Source: Fructilactobacillus cliffordii (GTDB lineage: Bacteria; Bacillota; Bacilli; Lactobacillales; Lactobacillaceae). Taken from it: a DNA stretch of 64,000 bases. The stretch covers positions 62,001 through 126,000 of the forward strand of contig NZ_CP097117.1 in the NCBI RefSeq assembly GCF_024029355.1, in the 5' to 3' direction. The notes under the pieces were generated by a model that saw nothing but the letters and a program-made list of their open reading frames with translations, was not told where the DNA came from and did not search any database. The first letter of the stretch is position 1; every line of letters begins with the position of its first letter. Positions 56,746 through 64,000 of this stretch are shown in pieces. A program made the position numbers and the translations under genes.

Positions 56746-57298
56746 TGCGCAATTAGAAGCCTTAATTTATGCCGCGGGAGCCAGTGGAATTGAAATTAAG
56801 CAATTGGCACAAATTAGTCAATTGTCTATGGCTGTGGTACGAGAAAACGTGGTTAAGTTGGTCGAAGCTAGCTCCGCTGCTGATTACGGCTTAGTGATTC
56901 AGCAAAACGGCGACTTAGTAACTATGAGCACCAAACCGGAATATGATCAAGCGGTACGAAAGGTGCTTAACGATGATGATTCCCTGTTAACCCCAGCTAT
57001 GTTGGAAACCTTAACCATCGTTGCCTACCAACAACCGATAACACGTTTGCAGGTTGATGAGGTTCGAGGAGTTAATAGTTCCGTTTCGCTGAAGAACTTA
57101 CAGAGTCTGGGATTAATTATCATCGCGGGGCAGGCGGATGAACCAGGAACCCCGAACTTATACCGTACCACGGACCTATTTTTGCGGGCCTTTGGATTAA
57201 CTGATTTGCAACAATTACCGCCCCTACCAGTTGAGCAACCGACTAGTGATGGAGCAATGTATCCAGCTAGAAATGATGACGAAGGAGAACCAGAATGA
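56735..57298 (+). CDS. scpB: Segregation and condensation protein B
   Basis: 187 residues. Two winged-helix modules: QLEALIYAAGASGIEIKQLA at the N-terminus and TIVAYQQPITRLQVDEVRGV in the second. It forms the ScpA-binding dimer of condensin. The start is ATG at 56735, chosen because MSISAQLEALI aligns with the family; a further-upstream reading runs inside scpA. It ends with an ATGA overlap into rluB. Confidence 0.95.
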   Translation: MSISAQLEALIYAAGASGIEIKQLAQISQLSMAVVRENVVKLVEASSAADYGLVIQQNGDLVTMSTKPEYDQAVRKVLNDDDSLLTPAMLETLTIVAYQQPITRLQVDEVRGVNSSVSLKNLQSLGLIIIAGQADEPGTPNLYRTTDLFLRAFGLTDLQQLPPLPVEQPTSDGAMYPARNDDEGEPE

Positions 57299-58047
57299 AA
57301 GAAAGATTACAAAAAGTAATGGCTCACGCAGGAATTGCATCGCGTCGGGCAAGTGAAAAATTGATTGAAACTGGTCATGTGCGAGTAAATGGCAAAGTGG
57401 TAACCACTTTAGGGACGACGGTCACGGATGCCGATCAAATTGAGGTTAATCATAAACCGATTCACAGAGAAGCCCCGGTCTATTTTTTATTCAATAAACC
57501 ACGGGGTGTGATTACTTCTGCATCAGATGAAAAAAAACGCAAAACCGTCTTGGATTATTTTAAACATCAGGTTACAGAACGAATCTATCCGGTCGGACGT
57601 TTGGATTACGATACGACTGGAGCGTTGTTAGTAACCAACGATGGAAAGCTGGATTACCTCTTAACTCATCCCAAACATGAGATTCCCAAAACCTATCTAG
57701 CCAAGGTGACTGGCATCCCAGATGCAGCTGATTTTCAACGCTTGCAAACGGGAGTGAAGTTAGATGATCACCATACCAGTGCTCCCGCTGAAGTGCGCTT
57801 AGTTAAGAAAATGGGGACGGATGGACAAAACGCGTTAATGGAACTAACCATTCACGAAGGCCGGAATCACGAAGTTAAAAAAATGTTCCAAGCGGTGGGG
57901 CATCCAGTGGAAAAATTAAAGCGGACCGTTTTTGCCGGACTAAAACTTGCTGACTTAGAACCCGGTCAGTGGCGTCCCCTTAATAAACGAGAGGTTCGTG
58001 ATTTACTAGAACTAGCGAAGGGAGAACTACCTCGTGAAAACAAATAA
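57295..58047 (+). CDS. rluB: 23S rRNA pseudouridine synthase RluB
   Basis: 250 residues. S4 RNA-binding domain (MKERLQKVMAHAGIASRRA) and the RsuA-family catalytic motif GRLDYDTTGALLVTNDG with its Asp. It targets 23S rRNA around position 2605. RBS AAGGAG lies in the end of scpB (ATGA overlap). It overlaps ribU by 14 bases. Confidence 0.94.
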   Translation: MKERLQKVMAHAGIASRRASEKLIETGHVRVNGKVVTTLGTTVTDADQIEVNHKPIHREAPVYFLFNKPRGVITSASDEKKRKTVLDYFKHQVTERIYPVGRLDYDTTGALLVTNDGKLDYLLTHPKHEIPKTYLAKVTGIPDAADFQRLQTGVKLDDHHTSAPAEVRLVKKMGTDGQNALMELTIHEGRNHEVKKMFQAVGHPVEKLKRTVFAGLKLADLEPGQWRPLNKREVRDLLELAKGELPRENK

Positions 58048-58600
58048 CCAAGAACTAAAACGCATGGTGATTATTGCGATGTTAAGTGCGATTGCCTATC
58101 TCTTAATGTTTGTTTCGTTTCCAATCCTACCGTATGTCCCTTTTTTAAAACTAGATTTTTCTGATGTGCCAATTTTGCTGGGGCTTTTTATGCTCGGTCC
58201 CGTAGGTGCAATTGAAATTACCATTTTGAAATTATTTCTCTACTGGATGACGATGGGCTTTTCTGTAATTGAATTAGTGGGATTACTCGGTTCACTTGTC
58301 GCTTCACTATTACTAATCATCAGTTTTTGGGCATTCAAGAAATGGTTTTTAGCTGGCAAGGGAAAAATGGTATTGGCAATTGTGATTGCTGCCGTTGGAT
58401 TGGCCATCGGGATGAGTTTATTAAATTACTTCATTCTAATGCCAGTTTATATGAACGTAGCCGGCTTTAAGCTCTCCATTTCTCTGCCAAAACTAGTTTT
58501 AATTGGGATCCTCCCGTTCAACCTGATTAAGGGGGTAGTCGATGGAACGCTGTTGGTTCTGATTTACGGCCGACTGAAGGGGTGGATGGAACGACGTTAA
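58034..58600 (+). CDS. ribU: Riboflavin ECF transporter S component RibU
   Basis: 188 residues. Six hydrophobic segments with the RibU/FmnP signature PILPYVPFLKLDFSDVPILL near the N-terminus and a C-terminal NLIKGVVDGTLL. It binds riboflavin at the outer face and works with an energy-coupling EcfAA'T module, which is not in this window. The start is GTG at 58034 inside rluB; no FMN riboswitch precedes it, unusual for this gene. TAATG coupling to the next gene. Confidence 0.93.
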   Translation: MKTNNQELKRMVIIAMLSAIAYLLMFVSFPILPYVPFLKLDFSDVPILLGLFMLGPVGAIEITILKLFLYWMTMGFSVIELVGLLGSLVASLLLIISFWAFKKWFLAGKGKMVLAIVIAAVGLAIGMSLLNYFILMPVYMNVAGFKLSISLPKLVLIGILPFNLIKGVVDGTLLVLIYGRLKGWMERR

Positions 58601-59655
58601 TGGCAAGCTTAAACCAGGATTTGGCTCTCCTGTTATTGGATGCAAAGCAGTGGCGGCGTCCCCGTTCTCTGGCGAGTTTGGCGAAGGGCAAGCGGACGGT
58701 TTCCACTTTATACTGGGGTTTACGACATCAGCAACTCGGGTACCTAGGAATTTCCCGCTATTTAGATGTAGCCCAGTTAGACTTTCGTGCCTTACAACAA
58801 CGTCACCTGATTGCAATTGAAAATGAACGTTATCGGTTAACGCAGACAGGACAGGCACAGCAACAACAGCTACGCTCCCAATTAGTACTTGACTGGCAAG
58901 CACGTTTTCAAACCGTTGATTTAATTCGTTTGAAGCAACGTTTGCTACTGTTGGTTCAGGTAGTTTCTGAATTTCAACACCACCAAGCGCATTATTTTGT
59001 GGTGCGCACCCCCTTACGTGAGCAACAGTGGGTTAAAAGTTACTTTAAGCAATTGCGACAGTCCCAGCGTTATCAACTGGTGGGTTCGGATTTAACTGTT
59101 TATCTAGAAACGTTACCTGACCAAACTGCCCAGGTTTTAGGACAGGAACTGGTTGGGTATCAAAATAACGGATTGACCCGCGATCAGATTGCTATTTCCG
59201 TGCAGCAAAACTCACTGGCAGTGGCTTTTTTCGAGTTAAGTGCATTAGGCAAATTGGTGGACTGGTGCCAGCGCCATCCCCATTCCGTTTTGGCTCCGTT
59301 ATGTCAGGGATTAGCACGACCATTGATTAGTAAAAATGCGTTGCGCACTCTGAATTTGTATCAAGCAACTAAATCCTTGGAGGTGGTGGCGCACACTCAA
59401 CGAATTCGACAATCAACGGTACAAGAGCATCTTTTAGAAACAGCGATTTATTTACCGATGGCACAGTTTCCGTATGTAGATTTCACTAGCAAGGATCAGG
59501 TTAAGCAATTGATTGCGCAATGGGGTCCAGATGTTGATACATGGCAATTTCAAACTCGACCGGATGAGCACTTAACTTTCCTTCAATTCCGTCTAATTCA
59601 AATTTGGTTAACTAAAGAACAACAAGGAGAATCCAGCGATGGAGAACCTAACTAA
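58600..59655 (+). CDS. YpbB-like helix-turn-helix protein upstream of recQ
   Basis: 351 residues. A glutamine- and leucine-rich protein of the YpbB kind found directly before recQ (recS) in Firmicutes. The C-terminal half contains a helix-turn-helix-like segment (EVVAHTQRIRQSTVQEHLLETAIYLP, of the HTH_40 type). The function is unknown; an accessory role to the helicase is inferred from gene order and the 17-base overlap with recQ. The start is ATG at 58600 (TAATG with ribU); GTG at 58582 is an in-frame alternative closer to the AAGGGG site. Confidence 0.8.
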   Translation: MASLNQDLALLLLDAKQWRRPRSLASLAKGKRTVSTLYWGLRHQQLGYLGISRYLDVAQLDFRALQQRHLIAIENERYRLTQTGQAQQQQLRSQLVLDWQARFQTVDLIRLKQRLLLLVQVVSEFQHHQAHYFVVRTPLREQQWVKSYFKQLRQSQRYQLVGSDLTVYLETLPDQTAQVLGQELVGYQNNGLTRDQIAISVQQNSLAVAFFELSALGKLVDWCQRHPHSVLAPLCQGLARPLISKNALRTLNLYQATKSLEVVAHTQRIRQSTVQEHLLETAIYLPMAQFPYVDFTSKDQVKQLIAQWGPDVDTWQFQTRPDEHLTFLQFRLIQIWLTKEQQGESSDGEPN

Positions 59656-61072
59656 GATATTGCAAACGCGTTTTGGATTTCAAAGATTTCGGCCGGGACA
59701 AGAAGCTGCTTTAAAGCACTTATTAGCCGAAGAATCCGTGTTGGCAGTTTTACCCACAGGAGCTGGTAAAACGTTAATTTATCAAATGTATGGGGCGGTT
59801 ACTGACCGTCCCGTCATTATTGTTTCACCCTTGTTGTCTTTGATGACTGATCAAGTGGAACGAATGCAGGCGGAGGGTGAAAAACGGGTCGTTGCATTTA
59901 ACTCCCAACAAAATTGGTCAGAACGACAACGAGCGTTAGATCAGTTAGCACAGTATCGATTTATTTTTGTTTCTCCCGAAAGTTTGGCTAATTTAGATTT
60001 GGTGCAGCGGTTAGCTCAAATTAATCCCGGCTTATTCGTAATTGACGAAGCTCATTGCATTTCGCAGTGGGCCGTTGACTTTCGGCCAGATTATTTAGAT
60101 TTAGGTCAACATTGGCAAACACTAGGGCAACCGCAGCTTTTACTTCTAACGGCGACTGCTTCGCCTAGGATTCAAAGTGACATTTTGCAAAAGTTACAAG
60201 TTCATAACATAGCTCGGGTTATTTTGGATGTGGATCGGCCTAACATTTTTTTGGCCGAGCAGACTCTTGAGACGGAAATCGATAAGCAAGCATTTTTGGT
60301 GGACTTTTTCAAACATACACCGGGACCGGCCATTATTTATTTTTCCAGTAAAAAAATGGCCAACCAGATGGCCGCTACATTACAAGCAGAAACGGAGTTA
60401 AACGTAGCTGCTTATCATGCTGACTTAGACACAGAGACGCGGTTTAAAGTCCAGCATCAGTTCATGGACGATCAGCTCCAGGTAATTTGTGCGACCTCAG
60501 CCTTTGGGATGGGGATCGATAAAGCTAACATTCGCATTATCATTCATTATCACCTGCCTCAGGACTTAGAAAGCTATCTGCAAGAAATTGGCCGGGCTGG
60601 GCGGGATGGTAAACAAAGTTTAGCGTTATTACTCTATACGCCTGGGGATGAAACTCTAGCGTTGAATCTTATTGATCATTCTTTGCCCACAGAAGCCACG
60701 CTGTCCATGTATACGCAGCAACCGCAGCAACTGAATGAGCAAATGCGAAAGTTGATTCAATATTATGGGCGACACCAAGTAAGTCATGATCAGATGTTAG
60801 CCATCTTTCAAGCAGAACGAAAACGGAAGGAAGCGGCCCTTCTGAAGGTAGTGCAGTATGTTTTAACTACTGGTTGTCGGCGTGAACGATTATTGAGCAA
60901 TTTTTCTAACCAACTTCAGGATAAACCACAGTGGTGTTGTGATTTTGATCAACCAGATTGGACCATAGCTGCATTAAAATTAGAAACACCACGGGTACTG
61001 AAACCAAATTTAATGAAAGATTGGCACCAAATTATTGCCGAATTATTTGAAGCAGATGGTAACATGCTATAA
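59639..61072 (+). CDS. recQ: RecQ-family (RecS-like) ATP-dependent DNA helicase
   Basis: 477 residues, shorter than E. coli RecQ. Motif 0 FRPGQ, Walker A VLPTGAGKT, DEAHCISQW, TATAS, IIYFSSKKM, FGMGIDK and GRAGRDGK are all intact. The C-terminal zinc region has only Cys413 (GCRRERLL) and Cys433-Cys434 (WCCDFD), not the usual CxxCxxC cluster, and there is no HRDC domain, as in RecS-type enzymes. RBS AAGGAG. It is coupled to the ypbB-like gene; its stop lies inside the -10 element of the next promoter. Confidence 0.94.
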   Translation: MENLTKILQTRFGFQRFRPGQEAALKHLLAEESVLAVLPTGAGKTLIYQMYGAVTDRPVIIVSPLLSLMTDQVERMQAEGEKRVVAFNSQQNWSERQRALDQLAQYRFIFVSPESLANLDLVQRLAQINPGLFVIDEAHCISQWAVDFRPDYLDLGQHWQTLGQPQLLLLTATASPRIQSDILQKLQVHNIARVILDVDRPNIFLAEQTLETEIDKQAFLVDFFKHTPGPAIIYFSSKKMANQMAATLQAETELNVAAYHADLDTETRFKVQHQFMDDQLQVICATSAFGMGIDKANIRIIIHYHLPQDLESYLQEIGRAGRDGKQSLALLLYTPGDETLALNLIDHSLPTEATLSMYTQQPQQLNEQMRKLIQYYGRHQVSHDQMLAIFQAERKRKEAALLKVVQYVLTTGCRRERLLSNFSNQLQDKPQWCCDFDQPDWTIAALKLETPRVLKPNLMKDWHQIIAELFEADGNML

Positions 61073-61073
61073 T
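61046..61073 (+). promoter_or_regulatory. Promoter of the LysM gene overlapping the recQ stop
   Basis: TTTGAA (61046-61051), 16-bp spacer, TATAAT (61068-61073) with TG-C extension. The recQ stop codon is within the -10 hexamer. Confidence 0.7.
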
Positions 61074-61103
61074 TAAACCATTAAGAACAGGGAGGCTGAA
61101 AAA

Positions 61104-61805
61104 TTGGATAAACGAGATAATCCAGATCAAGCTGGACAACCGTGGGAACAGTCATTTGACGAGGAACCGACTGCTGCGGCAGATAATTCAGAATTAAATG
61201 GGGGGAAAAAGGAGAAAAAGTCAGACAAAAATTTGTCGCGAATGGCCCGGAGAAAACGACAAGGTAACATTAAGGTCATTGTGACGATTTTGATTTCCGT
61301 GGTGGTATTAATCGCGTTGTTTGCGTTGGCCTTTGGGATGTCTCAGCAAAAGAACTTGAATAATTCTAAACAAGCTGAAACCAAAACCACTAAGCAAGCA
61401 ACTAAGAAAAAGACGAAAAAAGAACCAAAGAAAAAGAAAATCACTAAGGAAGAAACGGCGGATACTGATAATTCAAATGATGCTACGCAACAGGAACCCA
61501 GTGCAAATCAGTCAGACACGACTAGTTCTACTACAGTTCCATCTGGTCAAACCACAACTACTAACCAAAACGGCACCGCTAAGAATACTCAAGTGAATCC
61601 AAATAACACAAATGATAAGCCGGCGAATTCGGATACAAACACGAACTCAAGTGCAAGTTCGAATGATTACATTGTGGTTCAAAGACACGAAGGGCTGTAC
61701 CGGGTTGCGCAGAATGCCGGGATTAGTATGCAAAAATTAGAGCAACTTAACGGTCTTACGTCACAAAGCGTAATCGTGCCAGGACAAAAATTAAGAATTA
61801 GATAG
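61104..61805 (+). CDS. Membrane-anchored LysM protein
   Basis: 233 residues. An acidic then basic cytosolic N-terminus (about 1-56) is followed by one membrane helix (VIVTILISVVVLIALFALAF, about 58-78), a long Lys/Thr/Asn/Ser-rich extracellular linker and a C-terminal LysM domain (YIVVQRHEGLYRVA ... VPGQKLRIR). It is a single-pass protein presumably bound to peptidoglycan; its function is unknown. TTG start at 61104 behind GGGAGG. It precedes cmk-rpsA as in other lactobacilli. Confidence 0.9.
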   Translation: MDKRDNPDQAGQPWEQSFDEEPTAAADNSELNGGKKEKKSDKNLSRMARRKRQGNIKVIVTILISVVVLIALFALAFGMSQQKNLNNSKQAETKTTKQATKKKTKKEPKKKKITKEETADTDNSNDATQQEPSANQSDTTSSTTVPSGQTTTTNQNGTAKNTQVNPNNTNDKPANSDTNTNSSASSNDYIVVQRHEGLYRVAQNAGISMQKLEQLNGLTSQSVIVPGQKLRIR

Positions 61806-61815
61806 TTGAGGATTG

Positions 61816-62514
61816 ATGAGGATGCACCAAAAAGGATTACAAGTTGCCATTGACGGACCAGCATCAGCTGGAAAAAGCACCGTGGCCAAGATTGTGGCTC
61901 AACGGTTTGCGTATGTATATGTAGATACGGGAGCCATGTATCGAACTGTTACCCTTGTAGCATTACAGGCTGGGGTGGATTTATCTGACGAAGAACGAGT
62001 TTTACAATTATTAGAACAAACCCAAATTACGTTTCAACCAGGCGAACCGGTCCAACATGTATTTGCTAATCAACAAGAAGTAACAGAAGCCATTCGTTCG
62101 GAACTAGTAACTAATAACGTTTCAACGGTTGCGGCGTTGCCAAAAATTAGAGAAGCCCTGGTAGACCGCCAACGAGAAATTGCCCGAGCCGGTGGAGTAG
62201 TAATGGATGGCCGCGACATTGGTACGACGGTCCTTCCAGATGCAGATGTTAAAATATTCTTAGTTGCTAGTGTTAATCAACGGGCTGAGCGCCGTTATTT
62301 AGAAAATCAGGCGAAGGGCATTACGACTAGTCTAGCCGATTTGCAGGCGGAAATTGCCGAGCGTGATTATAAAGATTCTCATCGAACTGTTTCTCCTCTG
62401 AAAAAAGCTGCAGACGCAGTTGAAATTGATACAACGACTCTTTCCATTGAGCAGGTGGTAAATCAGATTGCTGAATTAATGCAGCAAAAGCTCCAGGAAA
62501 CAAAAAATAAGTAA
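61816..62514 (+). CDS. cmk: Cytidylate kinase
   Basis: 232 residues. P-loop [32 protein letters not shown] and the lid-like [10 protein letters not shown] motif. It phosphorylates CMP and dCMP. The start is probably ATG at 61816 with GAGG upstream; in-frame TTG 61813 and ATG 61822 are close alternatives. It precedes rpsA, the standard cmk-rpsA order. Confidence 0.95.
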   Translation: MRMHQKGLQVAIDGPASAGKSTVAKIVAQRFAYVYVDTGAMYRTVTLVALQAGVDLSDEERVLQLLEQTQITFQPGEPVQHVFANQQEVTEAIRSELVTNNVSTVAALPKIREALVDRQREIARAGGVVMDGRDIGTTVLPDADVKIFLVASVNQRAERRYLENQAKGITTSLADLQAEIAERDYKDSHRTVSPLKKAADAVEIDTTTLSIEQVVNQIAELMQQKLQETKNK

Positions 62515-62516
62515 GG

Positions 62517-62545
62517 TTAGCGATATTTTACTGGTATTCTACAAT
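62517..62545 (+). promoter_or_regulatory. Candidate rpsA promoter
   Basis: TTAGCG (62517-62522), 17-bp spacer, TACAAT (62540-62545). A second -10-like TAAAAT is at 62555-62560. Confidence 0.4.
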
Positions 62546-62593
62546 CAATTAGGATAAAATGGTCGTAGAGTAGTTTCAAGGAGGAAATGTTTG

Positions 62594-63802
62594 ATGAGTG
62601 AAAATGAAAACAAACAATTATTAGATGCGCTTGATAATATCAAGCAGGTAAACATTGGAGACGTTGTGGACGGTGAAATTTTAGCCGTTGATAATGATCA
62701 ACAATTAATGGTCGGAATCGAAGGAGCCGGGGTTGAAGGTGTTATTCCTCACCGCGAAATTTCTGGAGATCCAGACGAAAACATCGCCGATAACTATAAA
62801 GTGGGTGACCAAGTTAAAGTTGTCGTAGTTTCTAAGATTGGTGACGATAAGGAAAATGGTAGTTACTTACTTTCAATTCGTCGCTTAGAAGCTTTAAAGG
62901 TTTGGGATGAAATTAAGGAAAAAGCTGAAAAAGATGAAACCATTACGGTTAAGGTAACTCGTCCAGTTAAGGGTGGATTAGTAGTTAACGCTGATGGTGT
63001 TCGTGGCTTTATCCCTGCTTCAATGATTACTGATCACTTCGTTAGTGACTTGAACCAGTACAAGGGTCAAGAACTAGAAGTTAAGATTATCGAAGTGGTT
63101 CCTGAAGAAAATCGTTTAATTCTTTCTCACCGTGCCATTGCTGAAAAAGATCGTGCTGCGGCTCGTGAAAAGATTATGAGCTCAATTAAGCCGGGAGATG
63201 TTATTGAAGGAACAGTTGCCCGTTTAACTAACTTTGGTGCTTTCATTGATCTCGGTGGAATGGACGGATTGGTTCATATTTCCGAAATTTCCTACGATCA
63301 CGTTAGCAAAGCTGCCGACGTCTTAGAAGTTGGCGAAAAAGTTAAGGTTAAAGTTCTTTCTGTTGATCCAGACCGTGACCGGATTTCACTTTCCATCAAA
63401 CAATTACAACCAGGTCCTTGGGATGACATTGAAGAAAAAGCACCAGTTGGGAGCGTATTAGATGGAAAGGTTAAACGTTTAGTTGACTTTGGAGCCTTCG
63501 TCGAAGTCTTCCCTGGCGTGGAAGGATTAGTTCACATTTCCCAAATTTCTCACAAACACATTGACAAACCAAGTGATGTGTTGAAGTCTGGTGAAGACAT
63601 TAAAGTGAAGGTTCTTTCTATCGACCCAGAAGAACACCGTTTAGCATTGTCAATGAAAGCTTTAGAAGAAGCTCCTGCTGAAGAGCACAAGCAAGCGCCT
63701 AAGCGGAACGTTGACGATAACTCAACTGCAAATGCTCCTGAAGAAGAAAGCGGCTTTACTTTAGGTGATATCTTAGGTGGAGACATTAATTCGCAAAACT
63801 AA
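62594..63802 (+). CDS. rpsA: 30S ribosomal protein S1 (four S1 domains)
   Basis: 402 residues. Four S1 modules: about 20-90 (GDVVDGEILAVDNDQQLMVG), 105-170, 190-260 (GDVIEGTVARLTNFGAFIDL, GLVHISEIS) and 275-345 (GSVLDGKVKRLVDFGAFVEV, GLVHISQIS), then an acidic tail. This is the Gram-positive S1 length, shorter than the six-domain E. coli protein. ATG at 62594 behind AAGGAGG; TTG at 62591 is one codon earlier. Closed by a terminator. Confidence 0.96.
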   Translation: MSENENKQLLDALDNIKQVNIGDVVDGEILAVDNDQQLMVGIEGAGVEGVIPHREISGDPDENIADNYKVGDQVKVVVVSKIGDDKENGSYLLSIRRLEALKVWDEIKEKAEKDETITVKVTRPVKGGLVVNADGVRGFIPASMITDHFVSDLNQYKGQELEVKIIEVVPEENRLILSHRAIAEKDRAAAREKIMSSIKPGDVIEGTVARLTNFGAFIDLGGMDGLVHISEISYDHVSKAADVLEVGEKVKVKVLSVDPDRDRISLSIKQLQPGPWDDIEEKAPVGSVLDGKVKRLVDFGAFVEVFPGVEGLVHISQISHKHIDKPSDVLKSGEDIKVKVLSIDPEEHRLALSMKALEEAPAEEHKQAPKRNVDDNSTANAPEEESGFTLGDILGGDINSQN

Positions 63803-63813
63803 TTAATTAAAAA

Positions 63814-63844
63814 AGTCCTTCATTGAAAAATGGAGGATTTTTTT
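63814..63844 (+). terminator. Intrinsic terminator after rpsA
   Basis: AGTCCTTCATT pairs with AATGGAGGATT (two G-U pairs) around GAAA, followed by a T-run. Confidence 0.85.
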
Positions 63845-63866
63845 ATTTTAAAAAGGAGGTAACAAA

Positions 63867-64000
63867 ATGGCAAATCCAACCGTTGCAATTGTGGGACGAC
63901 CGAACGTGGGAAAATCCACTATTTTTAATCGCATTGCCGGAGAACGAATTTCAATCGTTGAAGATACCCCCGGTGTAACCCGAGATCGAATTTACGCACA
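63867..64000 (+). CDS. der: Ribosome biogenesis GTPase Der (3'-truncated)
   Basis: The first 44 codons of Der/EngA are inside the window. ATG at 63867 behind AAGGAGG. The translation starts [18 protein letters not shown] and continues with GVTRDRIYA, which is the first GTPase domain P-loop and switch I. Der carries two tandem GTPase domains and acts in 50S assembly. The rest lies beyond the window. Confidence 0.95.
   Translation, partial: MANPTVAIVGRPNVGKSTIFNRIAGERISIVEDTPGVTRDRIYA

Overview
The window is 64 kb of chromosomal core DNA from a low-GC Gram-positive bacterium, almost certainly a member of the Lactobacillaceae. The evidence is the presence of both PolC and DnaE polymerases, T-box leaders, strong AGGAGG ribosome binding sites, a CIRCE/HrcA heat-shock operon, a Gram-positive SOS (LexA/DinR) box and the typical Lactobacillales gene order. 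dnaE is followed directly by pyk with no pfkA between them. In homofermentative lactobacilli the order is dnaE-pfkA-pyk, so this points to an obligately heterofermentative lineage. The genus cannot be fixed from the sequence alone. There is no rRNA, tRNA, CRISPR array, insertion sequence or prophage in the window.

Layout. 1-16.4 kb: the 3' part of polC; the rimP-nusA-ylxR-L7Ae-infB-rbfA translation/transcription operon, with an attenuator-like leader hairpin; truB-ribF; the CIRCE-controlled hrcA-grpE-dnaK unit followed by dnaJ; and lepA. 16.5-22.9 kb is the only clearly accessory-looking stretch. It holds a repeat-rich secreted surface protein (eight repeats, mostly 219 bp) with a degenerate sorting motif, an acetoin/diacetyl reductase, a DUF805 membrane protein, an SOS-controlled operon (Y-family polymerase, an unknown 108-aa protein, a YolD-like protein) and a VOC-family protein. 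23-36.2 kb: prmA-rsmE, the stringent-response gene rel, dtd-HAD, a convergent amidase and fructosamine-kinase pair, aspS under an aspartate-specific T-box, a YitT protein, a teichoic-acid glycerophosphotransferase, nfo and a PpsR-type regulator.

36.3-48.4 kb is the classic rpsU-phoH-ybeY-dgkA-era-recO-glyQS-dnaG-rpoD-trmK-nif3 cluster, covering ribosome maturation, lipid recycling, glycine charging and replication/transcription initiation, with a glycine T-box before glyQ. 48.5-53.8 kb carries dnaE and pyk. 53.8-61.1 kb is a tightly packed, largely overlapping run: cvfB-xerD-ribT-scpA-scpB-rluB-ribU-ypbB-recQ (chromosome dimer resolution, condensin, rRNA modification, riboflavin uptake, helicase). 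61.1-64 kb has a LysM protein, cmk, rpsA and the first 44 codons of der.

Most of the window is conventional housekeeping DNA. The points most worth a second look are the SOS operon with its unidentified middle gene, the recombination-prone repeat protein with a possible Fur-type operator, the lone aspS with a GAC-specifier T-box where hisS would be expected, a His-to-Tyr change in the C-terminal domain of pyruvate kinase, and structured leaders at rimP/nusA and between dnaK and dnaJ. All family assignments come from reading motifs and gene order; no database search was run.
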